A DNA stretch of 64,000 nt. Source: CAVOGJ01 sp963700865 (GTDB taxonomy: Bacteria > Planctomycetota > Planctomycetia > Pirellulales > Pirellulaceae). A program made the position numbers and the translations under genes. The DNA is taken from contig CAVOZC010000016.1 in assembly GCA_963700865.1 (NCBI GenBank), forward strand, positions 62,001 through 126,000, in the 5' to 3' direction. Position 1 is the stretch's first letter; each line of letters begins with the position of its first letter. Below, piece by piece: positions 27,507-39,029 of this stretch. The notes beneath the pieces are model-generated. The model searched no databases. It was not told where the DNA came from and saw only the letters and a list, made by a program, of their open reading frames with translations.

Positions 27507-29022
27507 TTACGATACCACCCAAGTGTCCTTGCTGCCGCCGCCCTGCGAACTGTTGACGATCAGCGAGTCCTTCTTGAGCGCGAACGCGCGTGAGTCCTCC
27601 CGGGAGCACGAATATTTCCGAACCGTAGATGATGAACGGTCGGAGATCGACATGCCGTCCCTCGACACCATCGTCGACCAAGACGGGGGCCCGCGAAAGC
27701 GACAAAATTGGCTGAGCGATAAACCCCCGTGGGTTCTCGGCAACACGGGCAGCAATTTCCGAGCGCTCCGCCGCCGTGGAATGGGAGCCAATAAACAGGC
27801 CGTAACCACCCGCTTCGTTCGCCGGCTTGACGACCATATCCTGCAAGTTGGCCAAGACATGCTGCCGCTGCTTGTCGTCGTAGCACAGGTAAGTCATCAC
27901 GTTGGGCAAAAGCGGTTCTTCCGACAGATAAAATCGGATCATCTCCGGCACAAAGGCATAGACGACTTTGTCATCCGCCACCCCCGACCCTGGGGCATTG
28001 GCCAACGCCACGCGACCCGTGCGATAGCTGTCCATTAATCCAGGAACACCCAACATCGAGTCGGCTCGAAAGGCCTTGGGGTCCAGAAAGTCGTCGTCGA
28101 TCCGCCGATAAAGGACATCGATCTGCTCCAGACCCTTGGTGGTCTTCTTAAAGACCACGTTGTCGTCGATCACCAAATCTCTTCCCTCTACCAACTCAAT
28201 CCCCATCTGGCTCGCCAAATAGGAATGCTCAAAGTAGGCCGAGTTGTAAATGCCCGGTGAAAGGAGAGCCACATTCGGGCGGACGGCACGGTCCTGCATC
28301 AGGTGCTGCAGCGCCCCCAACAGCTTGCCCGGATAATCGTCGACCGGACGGATCGCAATACGCCCAAAGAGCTGGGGAAATGTTTTCTTCACCAATTGGC
28401 GATTCTGTAACACGTAAGAGACGCCCGAAGGGCAGCGGAGATTGTCCTCCAGCACGTGCATCTGCCCCTGGTCATCGCGCACGAGATCGGTTCCCGTAAT
28501 GTGACACCAGACGTCCCGCGGAGGCCGCAAGCCGATGCACTGCTTCCGGAATGAGCTGGCCGTCTCAATCACGTGGCTGGGGATGATGCCTTCGTTAACA
28601 ATCCGCTGTTCGCCGTAGATGTCATTCAAAAAGCTGTTGAGCGCCTGAATACGCTGGATCAGCCCCAGCTCGATCCACTCCCATTCCTTGCGAGAGATGA
28701 TGCGGGGAAGTATGTCGAAGGGAATGATCCTCTCCCTTCCTTCCTGGTCCCCATACACATTGAACGTGATGCCCGATTGAACCATCGTGCGGTGCGCCGC
28801 GAACTGGCGACGGGCGATATCCGCATTCGTCATCATCGCCAGACGTTTGAACAGCGCCACACACTCCTCGCGTGGCTGACCGTCCGGCGTGAACATCTCG
28901 TCGTAGAATCCGCCCGAATCGTAATTCGCAAATAACGCGTTTGGCGATGACTCAGGGCTGCCGGTGGCCCGCGGATTGCCCGCGGCGGATGCTTCGGCAG
29001 GAGTTCCAGATGTCGACTTCAT
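27507..29022 (-). CDS. Circularly permuted type-2 ATP-grasp protein, frame break at about 27585
   Basis: An ATP-grasp ligase-like protein of about 505 aa and first gene of the Anbu operon. Blocks include GFYDEMFTPDGQPREEC, ERIIPFDILPRIIS, RQFAAHRTMVQSGITF and VVKPANEAGGYGLFIGS. The C-terminal family block SSQGGGSKDTWVV is found in another frame. Adding one GC, or removing one base, in the GCGC-rich stretch 27578-27589 restores GGLTRVRALKKDSLIVNSS and the natural stop at 27507. The ATG at 29022 lacks a clear Shine-Dalgarno. The substrate is unknown. Confidence 0.88.
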
Positions 29023-29208
29023 CGTCAAGTCATTCGCCGAGCAGAAAAGCGGAAGGGTAACGCGGCAGTCCCGCGACGACCGATTCTAAGCTGTCCCGTT
29101 GTCCGCTGGAAAGCCGACTCGCGAGCCATTCGAGAAATGTCCGCTGCCGCGGCAAGCGTCGTCGCCCGTTGGCATGTCAAGAATTAAATTCGAGCCGTCC
29201 CGCGATCC

Positions 29209-30554
29209 TTACTCAGGCGGCAGCCAGGATGTGACCGCGAAACGCGCCTTCCATGCCATCAACGCGAAACTGCGCACTTCGTCCCCGGTCTCCGCAAACG
29301 TTCGCAGCGTCCGCAGCAGGTGCTCCAACGAAGTTGGCCGCATGGTGAACGAGGGGCAGGCGTACAGCACGTTGTGGATGGGGCGGAGCCAAATCCCATG
29401 CTGCACGAACCAATCGCTCGTCGCGTCCCGCGCCAGGGGTGCTCGAAAGAGATCGCCAGAATTGCCCCCAGACTACGGGCGGACGCCACGGCGGGTAACT
29501 CGTTCAGCTCGGCAGCGGCCCGGCAAAAATGTTCAGAGATCGTTGCGACTTGCAGTAAACGCGGCTCTCGCTCGAACAAGTCGAGTGATGCGAGCGCGGC
29601 CGCGCAGGCGATGGGATTGGCCATGTACGTCGGGCCATGCATCAAGGCGGCTTGCGGAGCGTCGTCGTGAAACGCCTCATAGACCTCGTCCGTGGCCACG
29701 GTGGCGGCCAGGCTGAGACTGCCGCCGGTCAACGCCTTGCCGACACAGATCAGATCGGGGCAGACGCCCGCTTGCTCCACCGCGAACATCGTTCCGGTCC
29801 GTCCGCAACCGGTCGCAATCTCGTCGGCGATGAACAGCAGGTCGTGCTTTCGGCATAGCTGAGCAATCCGTTGAAGCGTGGCGGGCGTGTGGAATCGCAT
29901 GCCGGCGGCCATTTGTGCCAGGGGTTCCAGGATCACCCCGGCGAGCTGATGCCGCTGCTGGTCCAGGAATTGATCCAAACCGTCAAACTGGGCCTCGGAG
30001 CTGGGCAGCTCCGCGGGAAACTGCTCCAGCAGAAAGCCCTTGAAGTGGGCATGCATGCTGTCGATCGGATCGCAGACCGACATGGCGCCCGTCGTATCCC
30101 CATGATAACTATGCCGAAAGGTCACGAATTTGTGCCGCCCAGATTGGCCACGGTTCAACCAGTATTGCACGGCGATCTTCAGGGCAACTTCCACCGCCAC
30201 CGAACCCGAATCACAGAAGAAGACGCGATTGAGTGAAGCTGGCAAGGCGTTGGCCAGCCGGTCGGCCAGCTGGATCGCTGGTTCGTGCCACAAGCCGGCA
30301 AACATTACGTGAGGCATCCGCTCCGCCTGCCGCGTAATGGCATCGATGATGGCCGGGTGGTTATAGCCATGACAGGCGGTCCACCACGAGGCGATTCCGT
30401 CGATCAGACGGCTGCCATCCGCCAGCAGGAGGAATTCGTCCTGCGTGCCCACGACCTGCCGGGGGGCCCCCGCCGTTTTCATCTGGCAATACGGCATCCA
30501 GACATGCCGTAGTTGCTCAAACGCCCAGGAAGATGAGTCGGATTCGTGCGGCAT
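29209..30554 (-). CDS. bioA: Adenosylmethionine-8-amino-7-oxononanoate aminotransferase, frame break at about 29432
   Basis: PLP aminotransferase of biotin synthesis that converts KAPA to DAPA with SAM as amino donor. Seen blocks are HVWMPYCQMKTAG, WWTACHGYNHP, FCDSGSVAVEVALK, FRHSYHGDTTGAMSV, DEIATGCGRTG and the PLP-lysine segment CVGKALTGGSLSLA, followed by HGPTYMANPIACAAA. The C-terminus (VQHGIWLRPIHNVLYACPSF) is in a different frame. Removing one GC at GCGC 29430-29433, or adding one base in the adjacent G-run, joins the two and moves the stop to 29209. No other bio genes are nearby. Confidence 0.92.
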
Positions 30555-30626
30555 GGAAGCGGAGGGCGTAGAGCGACGAAAGGCAAGGCTGCTTCGCGCG
30601 ACGTGAGCGACGAAATGCAGACGGAT

Positions 30627-32410
30627 TCAGGATGCAAGTTTGTTGGTCTCGGTGAGGTCTAACATGCCCGCCCGTTCCAGGGCATCCTCGAGGAAGTAGT
30701 TAATATCTTCCGTGTCTTCGGCGTGCAGGATCGTGTAGGCGTGGGCCGGGCTGCGGGCATGATAGAGCTGTTCGCAAAGGTTGGTATCACCCGTAATGGC
30801 CTTGGCGAAAGCCGCCAGCACTTCGAGGTGTCGCTTGCTTTCCGCCTTCGGGGTCGCGAGCAACAGGACGGCGTGCACGGGGCGTCCGTCGGGCGTCGGT
30901 AGTTTCAGACCGGGACTGCTGATGCCGAGGACGCCCTTGACTTCATCGCCGGTATCCAGGATGGCATGGGGAATCATCAGACCGTCACCCATGCATGTCG
31001 ATTCGAGCGCCTCGCGCTCCATGACTTTCGTCATGAATTCCTCCTGAGGAATGGGCAGCGTCGACGTGGCGTACAACTGCTCGGCGAGCGTGTTCACCAC
31101 GGCTTGCTTGGTATCTCCCACCAGCCCCACGTTGATCTGCTGTTCACCGAGAAAATCGAGCAGTCGCTCCCGGTCCAGCCCGACTTCCCCGGCCTGGACC
31201 AGCGCGAACCTGGCCGCACTCGGCCCCAGCAACTGATTGATTGCCAACGCCGAAAGTCCAACGGTCGTTACCACATTCGCGATGTCTTTCATGTGGGGGT
31301 CCCCTTGGGCCAACAAAATCAGGCCTACCGCGACACCCCCGTGTGGCAGCAGCGCCAAGCCAAGATAGTTGCGTACGACCTTGGGTGCGTTCGCCAACTG
31401 CATGGCCAGAAAAGCCCCCATATACTTGCCCAGGAAACTGCGCGGCGAAATACAGCCCGACGAGGCTGGCCAAGGGTAGCACCAGACCAAAATCGAGTTT
31501 CATGCCGGCAAACGTGTAAAACGCGGCGAACAGGACTCCGCCAATCGAATGCAGGTAAGCCTCTGCCGAACGGACGCTGTCGTGCCACACGTTGGTGAGG
31601 GTGATACCGGCAAAGGTGCAGGCCAGGATACCCGACGCGCCCAGGCCGACCGAAGTCCCCCATGCGCCCAGAATCACCGCCACCATTACTGGACCCAGGA
31701 AGGCGGGACCCACGATGGTTCGATTGAGCAACAGGGCCAGCAAGGCCACCGAGGCTCCACACATAAACGCCAATCCGAATTCCACACCCACGCAGGCGAT
31801 CGCCGTGTGCCACGAGCTAAGTTCGACGGAGTCTTCGCGGAGAAAGGAAGATGCGAAGGCAAACGCACCCACGGCCACCATGTCGATCAGCGCCACGGCG
31901 GCCAGCAAGGTACGCGTCAGGATGCCCTTCGCCCGCGATTCGCCGACCACAAGGACCGTTGTTCCCGGCGCGCCGGCAATGGCCACCGCGGCCAAAACGA
32001 GCGCCGCGCGGGTGCCAATTTGACCCAGATTCAACACGGGCGCCAGCACGAGAAAGGCCATTAGCACCAAGGCCGGCGTAATGATGCGCCTCTCCCAGCA
32101 ATAAAAACCCAAGTCGCTTGCCGGCGTTTCGCAGACTGGCAAAATAAAGCGCCGCGCCGACGGTGAAGGCGATGTACCCCAGCACGAAGTTCATGTACGG
32201 AGCAAAGTCGTCGATCGAGTCCGGATCGAGCCCCGGAATTTGCAGCCCACGCAGGAGAATTCCCGTCCCGATCCAACCGGTGACCTTTGGTAAGTGCAGG
32301 CGGGCCACGAGTTCGCCCCCCACGATCCCGGCCACCAGCACGATGGCGAGTTTCAGGAGCGCGTCATCGAAGCTGATCGTGGCAAGTCGTTGCAGCAGGG
32401 CTTCCAGCAT
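30627..32410 (-). CDS. Na+/H+ exchanger-type transporter with C-terminal PTS-IIA-like domain, two frame breaks
   Basis: About 595 aa after repair. The N-terminal two thirds is a cation:proton antiporter with many hydrophobic helices (LLKLAIVLVAGIVGGELVARL, GWIGTGILLRGL, GTRAALVLAAVAIAGAPGTT). The C-terminal roughly 150 residues resemble a fructose-type PTS EIIA domain with the His of GDGLMIPHAI. Frame breaks at 32085-32088 and 31440-31443 are both repaired by adding GC (GEARIITPALVL and FAARSFLGKYMGAF). The start at 32410 (MLEALLQRL) is in the family position. The IIA-like domain probably regulates transport; that is inference. Confidence 0.8.
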
Positions 32411-32471
32411 GACGAGTCCCGTTCGTACGCGCGAGTGGACAGACAAGCCGCATTATAGGGTCTTGGATCAA

Positions 32472-33889
32472 TCAGGGTACCGCCGCTGATTCAGGCTTGC
32501 TTTCCTTGGGCGACAAGCGTGACTCGCGCCGCACCAGCACGCGCAGTGCCCCGTCGTTGTCGGCCAGGCGATCTCCGTCTTCGGCGCACCGCAGAAAGAG
32601 AATTCCGTCATGCGGGGCGATGAAGTTGCCGTCCGCCGAGAATTCCAGCTCGGTAACCCCTTCCGACGTCAACACGCCTGGCACGAGTCGACCGCTGCCG
32701 TCCGCATCCCCCGCGGCCCCGCAGGTCGCCGTGGAAGCAGATGTGCGCCAACTCCCCTCCGCCGTCATGTTGTACTCCGCGTGCTGGGCGACTTGCAGGC
32801 CGGCCGACTGCCAGCCGCGATTGGCGCGGACCAGCTGTTCCGCAGCGCTCCATGAGTGCGGCTCGCGCACCTGAGCTGGCCACAGCCAGCGACACCGTTC
32901 GACTTGATAGCCGGGAAAAACATGCCGCACGAAGTGAGCGAACTCCGCGTCTAACTGCCATCGGTCCTCACGAAACGTGGCGTCAAACGAAGCGTCGTGC
33001 CCTTCCCGGAGTTGCCGACCGAACTGGCGGAAACGGGCGGAATAGTTGTCGTTGGTTGCCAGGAAATGGCACAGCGCCCATGCCCAGGAATAGCTGAGCT
33101 TTGCGTCATCAAGTCGCCGCTCGTCCTGCTCGAGCCAGTCGCCCGGGCGGCCGTCGCCTGTAAGGCGGTGTACGGAGTCAGCGATCGGTTGCGTGAAATC
33201 GGCGTTCGTGACGATCTCTGCCACCGTGCGCACCGGGCCTCGCCGGAGGGCGGATAAGAATGGTTCGGAACGCTGCAGCCCCCGCTCACGGCACGTGGCG
33301 TGGGCGAAGTAATCGGCCATTCCTTCGGCGTACCAGGCAGGTGGCGGTCGAGAAAAGGCCATGCAGCAAAAGGCGTGTACAAGTTCGTGAGCAGCCACGG
33401 AGGACGCGGTCGTCGCGTACATCCGCACATGCTGATGACCGGGCAGTGGGCCGGACGTGGCGTAGCCACCCACCCGTTGGAGCACAATGGCCGCCTGGGG
33501 ATCGGGAAGCAAATCCGGCGGCCAGTGCTCGGCATCGTCGACCAGGTAGCACTCCAGCGGAGAATGCAACGGCGCTGCCCAATAGCGAGAGATGACGCGC
33601 AATTCGTGCTCGAGCTGTTGCAGCGATCGATCCGCGTCGGAGCGATCGACATCGGTGAGCAAGAAAATGTGCTTGGATCGTGCCGAGTGACGCGAACGGA
33701 ATGGCTGGGTGATATGACGGCTTCCTGTCCATACAACTCCGGGCCGCCGTAGATCAGGCAACAACTCCAGACCAGACAACATCTCCAGGCCAGGTAGCTG
33801 TTCGCGACCGCGTTGCGGCGGACACCGTGTCTCCCCCTGGCGACCGCTGCCTTTTCCGTCGCTGCGGGAGTTATGTGCGCTAAGATCAT
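32472..33889 (-). CDS. Secreted DUF1570-like metallopeptidase domain protein, frame break at about 33692
   Basis: About 472 aa. The start ATG at 33889 directly follows the stop of the PCMT gene (TGA-ATG). A hydrophobic stretch (SYLAWRCCLVWSCCLIYGG) acts as signal peptide. The body carries a gluzincin-like site: HELVHAF with the third ligand probably Glu in YAEGMADYFAHA, as in DUF1570 and related proteins. Removing a CG near 33691-33694 joins the signal-peptide frame to SKHIFLLTDVDRSD. The C-terminal 150 residues are beta-rich and of unknown role. Linkage to a secreted protein-repair enzyme suggests envelope protein quality control. Confidence 0.7.
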
Positions 33890-35149
33890 TCAGGGGCTTT
33901 CCGTGGTGCGAGAGGCCAAGGGCTCGACGCGCACGTCATCCATGGCCAGGGTGCCCGTCGCTCCGAACAATCCCAATCCCACCACCGCCAGACGCGCCTC
34001 TTGGGGCACCGAGATCGTATAGTGTCGGCTCTGCCAATCAAAGGTGCCTGTAAATGGGGGCAGCGATTTCGAGCCGACGGGGGCTCGCCGCTCGCCGTAG
34101 AATTCGATAATGACGCGGGCATTCTCCCGTGAATGACGGCCCGTCTCGAGATTGACTCCCTTCGCGTGAAATTTCAGCCTCAGCTTCGAGTATTTGCGGC
34201 CGTCGACGCCGAACGCCTGCATCAGATGGGCGGGACGACCCGGTTCGCGATTTTCAAAGACGGCCGCCTGTTGTCCATCCGTGGCGCCAAGCTTGTCGGA
34301 CACCGAGACCTGTCGGGCGTAAAACCATCCGCGGGGGTCGTCGGAATCCCCCAGAGCTTCTTCGAAACTGGTGTGTCGCAGCCGAGGAGTCTGCTCATCA
34401 ATTTGTTGCTCACGGCGTTCCTCCGCTTCTCCCGTCATGGGTACGAAAAACGTCGCCTCGAGCGGTTCGCGACGCAATTCTCCCTTCTCTTTGACAAAGC
34501 GGTAGAGATTTTGCTGGAAACGTTCGCCGAGCGGAATGATGATCCGTCCGCCTTCCGCCAATTGCTCAATCAGCGGAGCCGGAATGGCTTCGGGCGAACA
34601 GGTCACGATGATTTTCTGGAAGGGAGCCGCCTCAGGCCAGCCGAGAAAGCCATCCCCGATCCGCGTCTGGATATTGGGATACCCTAGGTGAGAAATCGTC
34701 TGCGCCGCTTGTTTTCCTAGCGATTCGACGATTTCAATTGAGTAAACCTCCGCCACCAACGGGCTCAGCACAGCGGCTTGATAGCCGCTTCCGGTGCCGA
34801 TTTCGAGGACTTTGTCCGTGGGCTGAGGATCGAGGGCTTCGGTCATGAACGCCACGACGTACGGTGGCGAAATGGTCTGTCCAGCGCCAATGGGTAAGGC
34901 CATATCATAATACGCGTTGCGTCGTACCGACGCCGGAATAAATTCGTGCCGCGGCGTCTGCCGCATGGCGGAGATCACCCGCGGATTGCGAATGCCACCC
35001 CCGACGACGGCCTCGTCGACCAGCTGATTCCGCGGACGCTGATACGGATCCTCGGCCCGCTGTTGGCTGAACAAGGGGGTCGCCAGCAGGGCCACGCCGA
35101 GTCCCGCCAGAAGGGCTCGCTGCCGACGATGGATTCGCGGGGGGATCAT
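33890..35149 (-). CDS. Exported protein-L-isoaspartate O-methyltransferase with extra C-terminal domain
   Basis: About 419 aa. Start MIPPRIHRRQRALL at 35149 gives a signal peptide (ALLAGLGVALLATPLFSQQ). The methyltransferase part has DMALPIGAGQTISPPYVVA, the SAM loop VLEIGTGSGYQAAVLS and IIVTCSPEAIPAPLI, all PCMT signatures. Usual PCMTs are about 210 aa and cytoplasmic. Here a further beta-rich domain of about 150 residues (FGVDGRKYSKLRLKFHAKG, TFDWQSRHYTISVP) resembles a carbohydrate-binding jelly roll. How SAM would be supplied outside the cytoplasm is unclear. The next gene starts immediately after the stop. Confidence 0.85.
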   Translation of the reverse strand: MIPPRIHRRQRALLAGLGVALLATPLFSQQRAEDPYQRPRNQLVDEAVVGGGIRNPRVISAMRQTPRHEFIPASVRRNAYYDMALPIGAGQTISPPYVVAFMTEALDPQPTDKVLEIGTGSGYQAAVLSPLVAEVYSIEIVESLGKQAAQTISHLGYPNIQTRIGDGFLGWPEAAPFQKIIVTCSPEAIPAPLIEQLAEGGRIIIPLGERFQQNLYRFVKEKGELRREPLEATFFVPMTGEAEERREQQIDEQTPRLRHTSFEEALGDSDDPRGWFYARQVSVSDKLGATDGQQAAVFENREPGRPAHLMQAFGVDGRKYSKLRLKFHAKGVNLETGRHSRENARVIIEFYGERRAPVGSKSLPPFTGTFDWQSRHYTISVPQEARLAVVGLGLFGATGTLAMDDVRVEPLASRTTESP

Positions 35150-35468
35150 GGAAACCGAATCGAGGAGAACGAATTGCCAGCAGCCAGCGACTGTGCGCAC
35201 GGCGTGCCTTCACGCCATTAAGGCTAATTGCTTTTGCTTGCTCGCGGAATTGCAATTACCGACGGGCAGCTGATTTCCTTGCGATTTCCAGGGGGGCGTG
35301 CAGGTCGGTTCCCGTCAGCGCGTCCTGGTGCGTGTGGCCCGCTGAGCTCCCAGGCCCGTGGTGTGCATCGTCGCGGCTCTCCGAGTACACTTACGCAAGC
35401 CGCATACTCGGCGGTCTGGCGGGCTACGGACTTTGTTTCGATTTCCCACGTTTGGAGAGCGTAATCCC
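35150..35468. other. Divergent intergenic region between PCMT and oxidoreductase genes
   Basis: 319 bases between the minus-strand PCMT gene and the plus-strand oxidoreductase. The only clear signal is a GGAGAG Shine-Dalgarno at about 35455 for the downstream gene. No hairpin, repeat or convincing promoter was recognised. Confidence 0.4.
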
Positions 35469-36833
35469 ATGGTCAGGAACCGACGTGATTTTCTCAAGCA
35501 ATCGCTTCTCGCTGCCTCAGCCGGCTCGTCGATGTTGGCCACGGCGAGTTGGGGCCAGCTGCCAACGGAAAAGAGCCATCGGCCGACCGTAGCGGCGATC
35601 GGCGTTGGCGGAAGTATGGGACGCTACAATCGCGGACGCGACATTGCCCGCGAGGCGGCAAAGCTGGGCACCATGGTGGCCGTGTGCGAGGTGGTCGATA
35701 AACATGCTGAGGAATTCAACGCCGAGATGGGGGGCCAGCTCAAAACGTATCGCGACTATCGCAAACTGCTGGAAGAAGTAAAGCCCGACATCGTCACCAT
35801 CGGCACGCCCGATCATTGGCACGTTCCGATCTCCGTCGCCGCGTTGCGATCGGGTTGTGACGTGTATTGCGAAAAGCCGCTCACCTTGACGATCGATGAA
35901 GGCAAGCAGATTTGCAGGGTCGTCGAAGAAACGGGCGCGTGTTTCAAGTCGGCACGCAGCAACGGAGCGAGTATGATCGCAAATTTCTGCAGGCGGTCGC
36001 GGTGGTGCAGAGTGGCCGACTCGGCAAAGACGTCAATGCCTATGTGGCGATCGGTAGTGCACCCGGGGAAGGTCCCTTCCCCAACACGCCCGTGCCCTCA
36101 GGCATCGATTGGGACCGCTGGTTGGGCCCTGCCCCCGCGGTCGATTATTGCGAGGAGCGGCGGCGAATGTTTCGCTGGTGGTTCGAATATTCGGGCGGCA
36201 AAATGACCGACTGGGGGGCCCACCATATCGATATCGCCCAATGGGCCTTGGGCTTTGCCGATTCCGGCCCTGTGTCGGTTGCGGCGCGAGGGTAAATTTC
36301 CCGAGATCGTTCCCGCGGATCTCGATTGGAAGGTATTTCTGGATGGCAATGCCAAGTTGCCCAATGGTTTTAATACGGCAGTGCAATTCAGCATCGATCT
36401 CAAGTTCGGCAACGGTTCGGTCATCAACGTCAATGATTATTATCGACAAGACGATGGCACCGAATTTGAAAACGGCATTCTCTTCGAGGGTGAAAAAGGC
36501 CGCATCTTTGTCAATCGAGAACGACTGTCCGGGCTTCCGATCGAGTCACTAACGGAAGCCGATCAGCGGGAACTGGACGCGGCCATTCTGAAGCTCTGCA
36601 AAGGCAAGGCTCCCGGTCACCACATGGGTAATTTTTTCGCTTGCGTCGAGGATCGCTCACAGCCCATCTCGGATGTCTGGACACATCATCGCATCATGAC
36701 GTCATGCCATTTGTGCAATATCGCGCTGATGCTGGGCCGCGAGCTGACATGGGACCCCCAAGTCGAGTCGTTTGTGAACGACGCCCAGGCGGTGAGCTTG
36801 ATGTCACGGACCAGTCGCCAGACCTACCTCTAA
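35469..36833 (+). CDS. Tat-exported Gfo/Idh/MocA-family oxidoreductase, two frame breaks
   Basis: About 455 aa. MVRNRRDFLKQSLLAASAG is a twin-arginine signal. The NAD(P) loop AAIGVGGSMGRYNRG, TPDHWHVPISVAAL and CEKPLT (the EKP catalytic motif) follow, then GKMTDWGAHHIDIAQW. Breaks lie at GCGC 35935-35938 (removing GC gives ETGVFQVGTQQRSEYD) and GCGC 36284-36287 (adding GC gives AAREGKFPEIVPADL). This family is greatly expanded in planctomycetes and acts on sugars; the substrate here is unknown. Its stop overlaps the convergent M50-HlyD stop by four bases. Confidence 0.85.
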
Positions 36834-39029
36834 TGGTCACCGGACGCGGCCGCCGAGGCAGCCGCGATCTTGTTCGCCAGCCACTCGTAGGCCCCCAACG
36901 TGATCCACTGTCCCAGTCGCTCGCGACGATGACCCAGTTTGGCCCAGCCGCGCTCGCCGGCAAAAAGCGTGGCCGCTGCCGCTGCCGGCAGCTCAATCGT
37001 GGCGCGAAATCGCGGTGCGCACAGTGAGGCGGTCGCGCCCTGCTCGCCCTCGCGAGCGGTGGACGCGCCCGTTCCTTCGACCGCCAAAGGGCCGCCGGCC
37101 GTCGCCGCCAACGCAGGATGGGGCAACTCGAGGGTCGCCCTTGGGTCCATGTGGGCCAGCCGCGCACGGATCCGCGGTCGCGAACCGATGCGCAGCACGA
37201 CGGTCTGTCCGACGCGCGGCAGAACTTCGTCAAAGTCGTCGTGACTGACCGCCAGCACCAACTCCTTCCGTGACTCGACACCAATCGTGAGCAATTCGTC
37301 ACCCACCTGGACGTAGCAGCCAAGTCGCTGCGGAAGGGTGTGCGCAATGACTTGTCCGTCCAGATGGGCGACGACTTGCAGTGCTTGCTGCTCTTGCTGC
37401 TTACGTCGTCGTTTGCTCCGCAGCGATTCTTGCTGCCTTAGTTCAATTTGAACCTGGGCGGGCTGCTGGGCGTCGCGCGCGATATTCGCTCGGACCTGGC
37501 TCTCTCCCAGCGCCGCGTCGAGTTCCGCCAGCTCGGCGTCGATTTCCGGATTGACCATTCGTAATAGAAGATCACCCGTCCGTACCTGCTGACCGTCGCG
37601 CACGAACAACTCAACAATAAACCCGTCGGCAGGGCTGCGAACCACCGTGGCTTCCTGAAAATCGATGATGCCCGGGACGGCAATTCCGGCGGGACTGGGC
37701 AGATAGCTCCAAGCGAGCCAACCCGAAAAGGCGACGATCGCCGTCAGCAGCATCGCCCGATAAAACATGTTCCGCGATTCGAAATAGGCCTGTCGCAGGC
37801 GCTCGCTCAGTTGTCGCAACGGATTCAGAAACCATGACACGATGCCCAGGGTGGCCAACGCGATGCCGGCGCCATGGAACATGGCGGCGGCGGTAATGCT
37901 GAGTGATGCGCAAACCAGCAGTTTCCAGAATACGGCGGCAAAACCGTAGACGTGTACCAACCCATTCCGCCATCCGTGGTGGCGGGGTCGACCATCACGC
38001 ACGCCCAGGAACAACCAGTTCAACCAGGCGCGAACGACTTGATTGCCCTCCTGATACAGGTTGGGGATTTCCAGCAGGTCGGATATCAGAAAGTAGCCAT
38101 CGAAGCGCATCAAAGGGTTCGCGTTGAATAGCACGGTCGAAATGCTCGCCATGACGACGATATTAAATAGATGGTGTGCGACCAGACGGGACTCACAGTG
38201 GGCCCACCACAACACGGCGAGCGCGGCGATGATCAGTTCCACATACATGCCAGCGGCCGCCACCAACATCCGTTTCCACTTCGAGGGAAAACTCCACGTC
38301 GATGTGACGTCGACATAGGCCAAGGGCGCTAAGAGCAACAGAATGATTCCACTATCCTTCACCCGGCCCCCAAATCGTTTGCATGCCAGTCCATGACCCA
38401 ACTCATGGACCATTTTCAACAGGACCCACGTGACCAGCATCCAGGCCCAATTATGGGGAGCCACCAAGGTACGTGATGATGCGATCCAACGATCGGCGTG
38501 TGACAGCGCCGTGCCCAACGCCACCAACATCAACAACACTCCCGCCGTTATCGTGACGGGGTGGAAGAGCCAGCCGAGTGCCGGAAGCAGAGCGTCGAGC
38601 GCCTCGGTCCGGACTTCCCAAGGGAATCCGTATCCAAAACGGGTTGCACCGCGCGAGAAGGCTTGCCGTTGGCGGAGTCGGATCGCTGACGAACCCCATG
38701 TCGTCCCCGGCGAACCTGGCAAGTCCGTTCTCCAACAGCCAGCCGTAGATCTGCAAGGCCCGGGCTTCGTCGAGCGCCTGGGCACCTAACCGCCGGGATG
38801 AACGAGCCAAGGCCTCCACGAAACTTGTGTTGCCATCCAGGAGCGAGATAAAGATGTACTCTTCGAATCCGATGCGGAAATATTGCGACTTGGAAGGGCA
38901 TTCGATGTGATAATGCGTGCGATTTGCAAAGACCTGAGGCACAAAGACAAGTTCCTCGACCAGCCGCACTCGGCTTCGCTTCAAGTCCACCGTGAATCGA
39001 TCAAATGACTGCGTCACCATCCCATCCAC
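36830..39029 (-). CDS. M50 (site-2) peptidase fused to a HlyD-type adaptor, frame break at about 38601
   Basis: About 733 aa. The N-terminal roughly 120 residues (ECPSKSQYFRIGFEEYIFIS, LLDGNTSFVEALA) look like a winged-helix or PqqD-like cytoplasmic domain. The M50 membrane domain has MVHELGHGLACKRFGG (zinc His-Glu-His) and NANPLMRFDGY (third zinc ligand Asp). After further helices comes a lipoyl/HlyD hairpin (VRSPADGFIVELFVRDGQQV, coiled coil rich in Gln/Lys/Arg, then CYVQVGDELLTIGV). The break at GCGC 38599-38602 is repaired by adding GC or removing one base (SPDR then ALDALLPALGW). The start overlaps the stop of the GAF-HlyD gene. It probably processes or guides cargo of the exporter. Confidence 0.8.
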
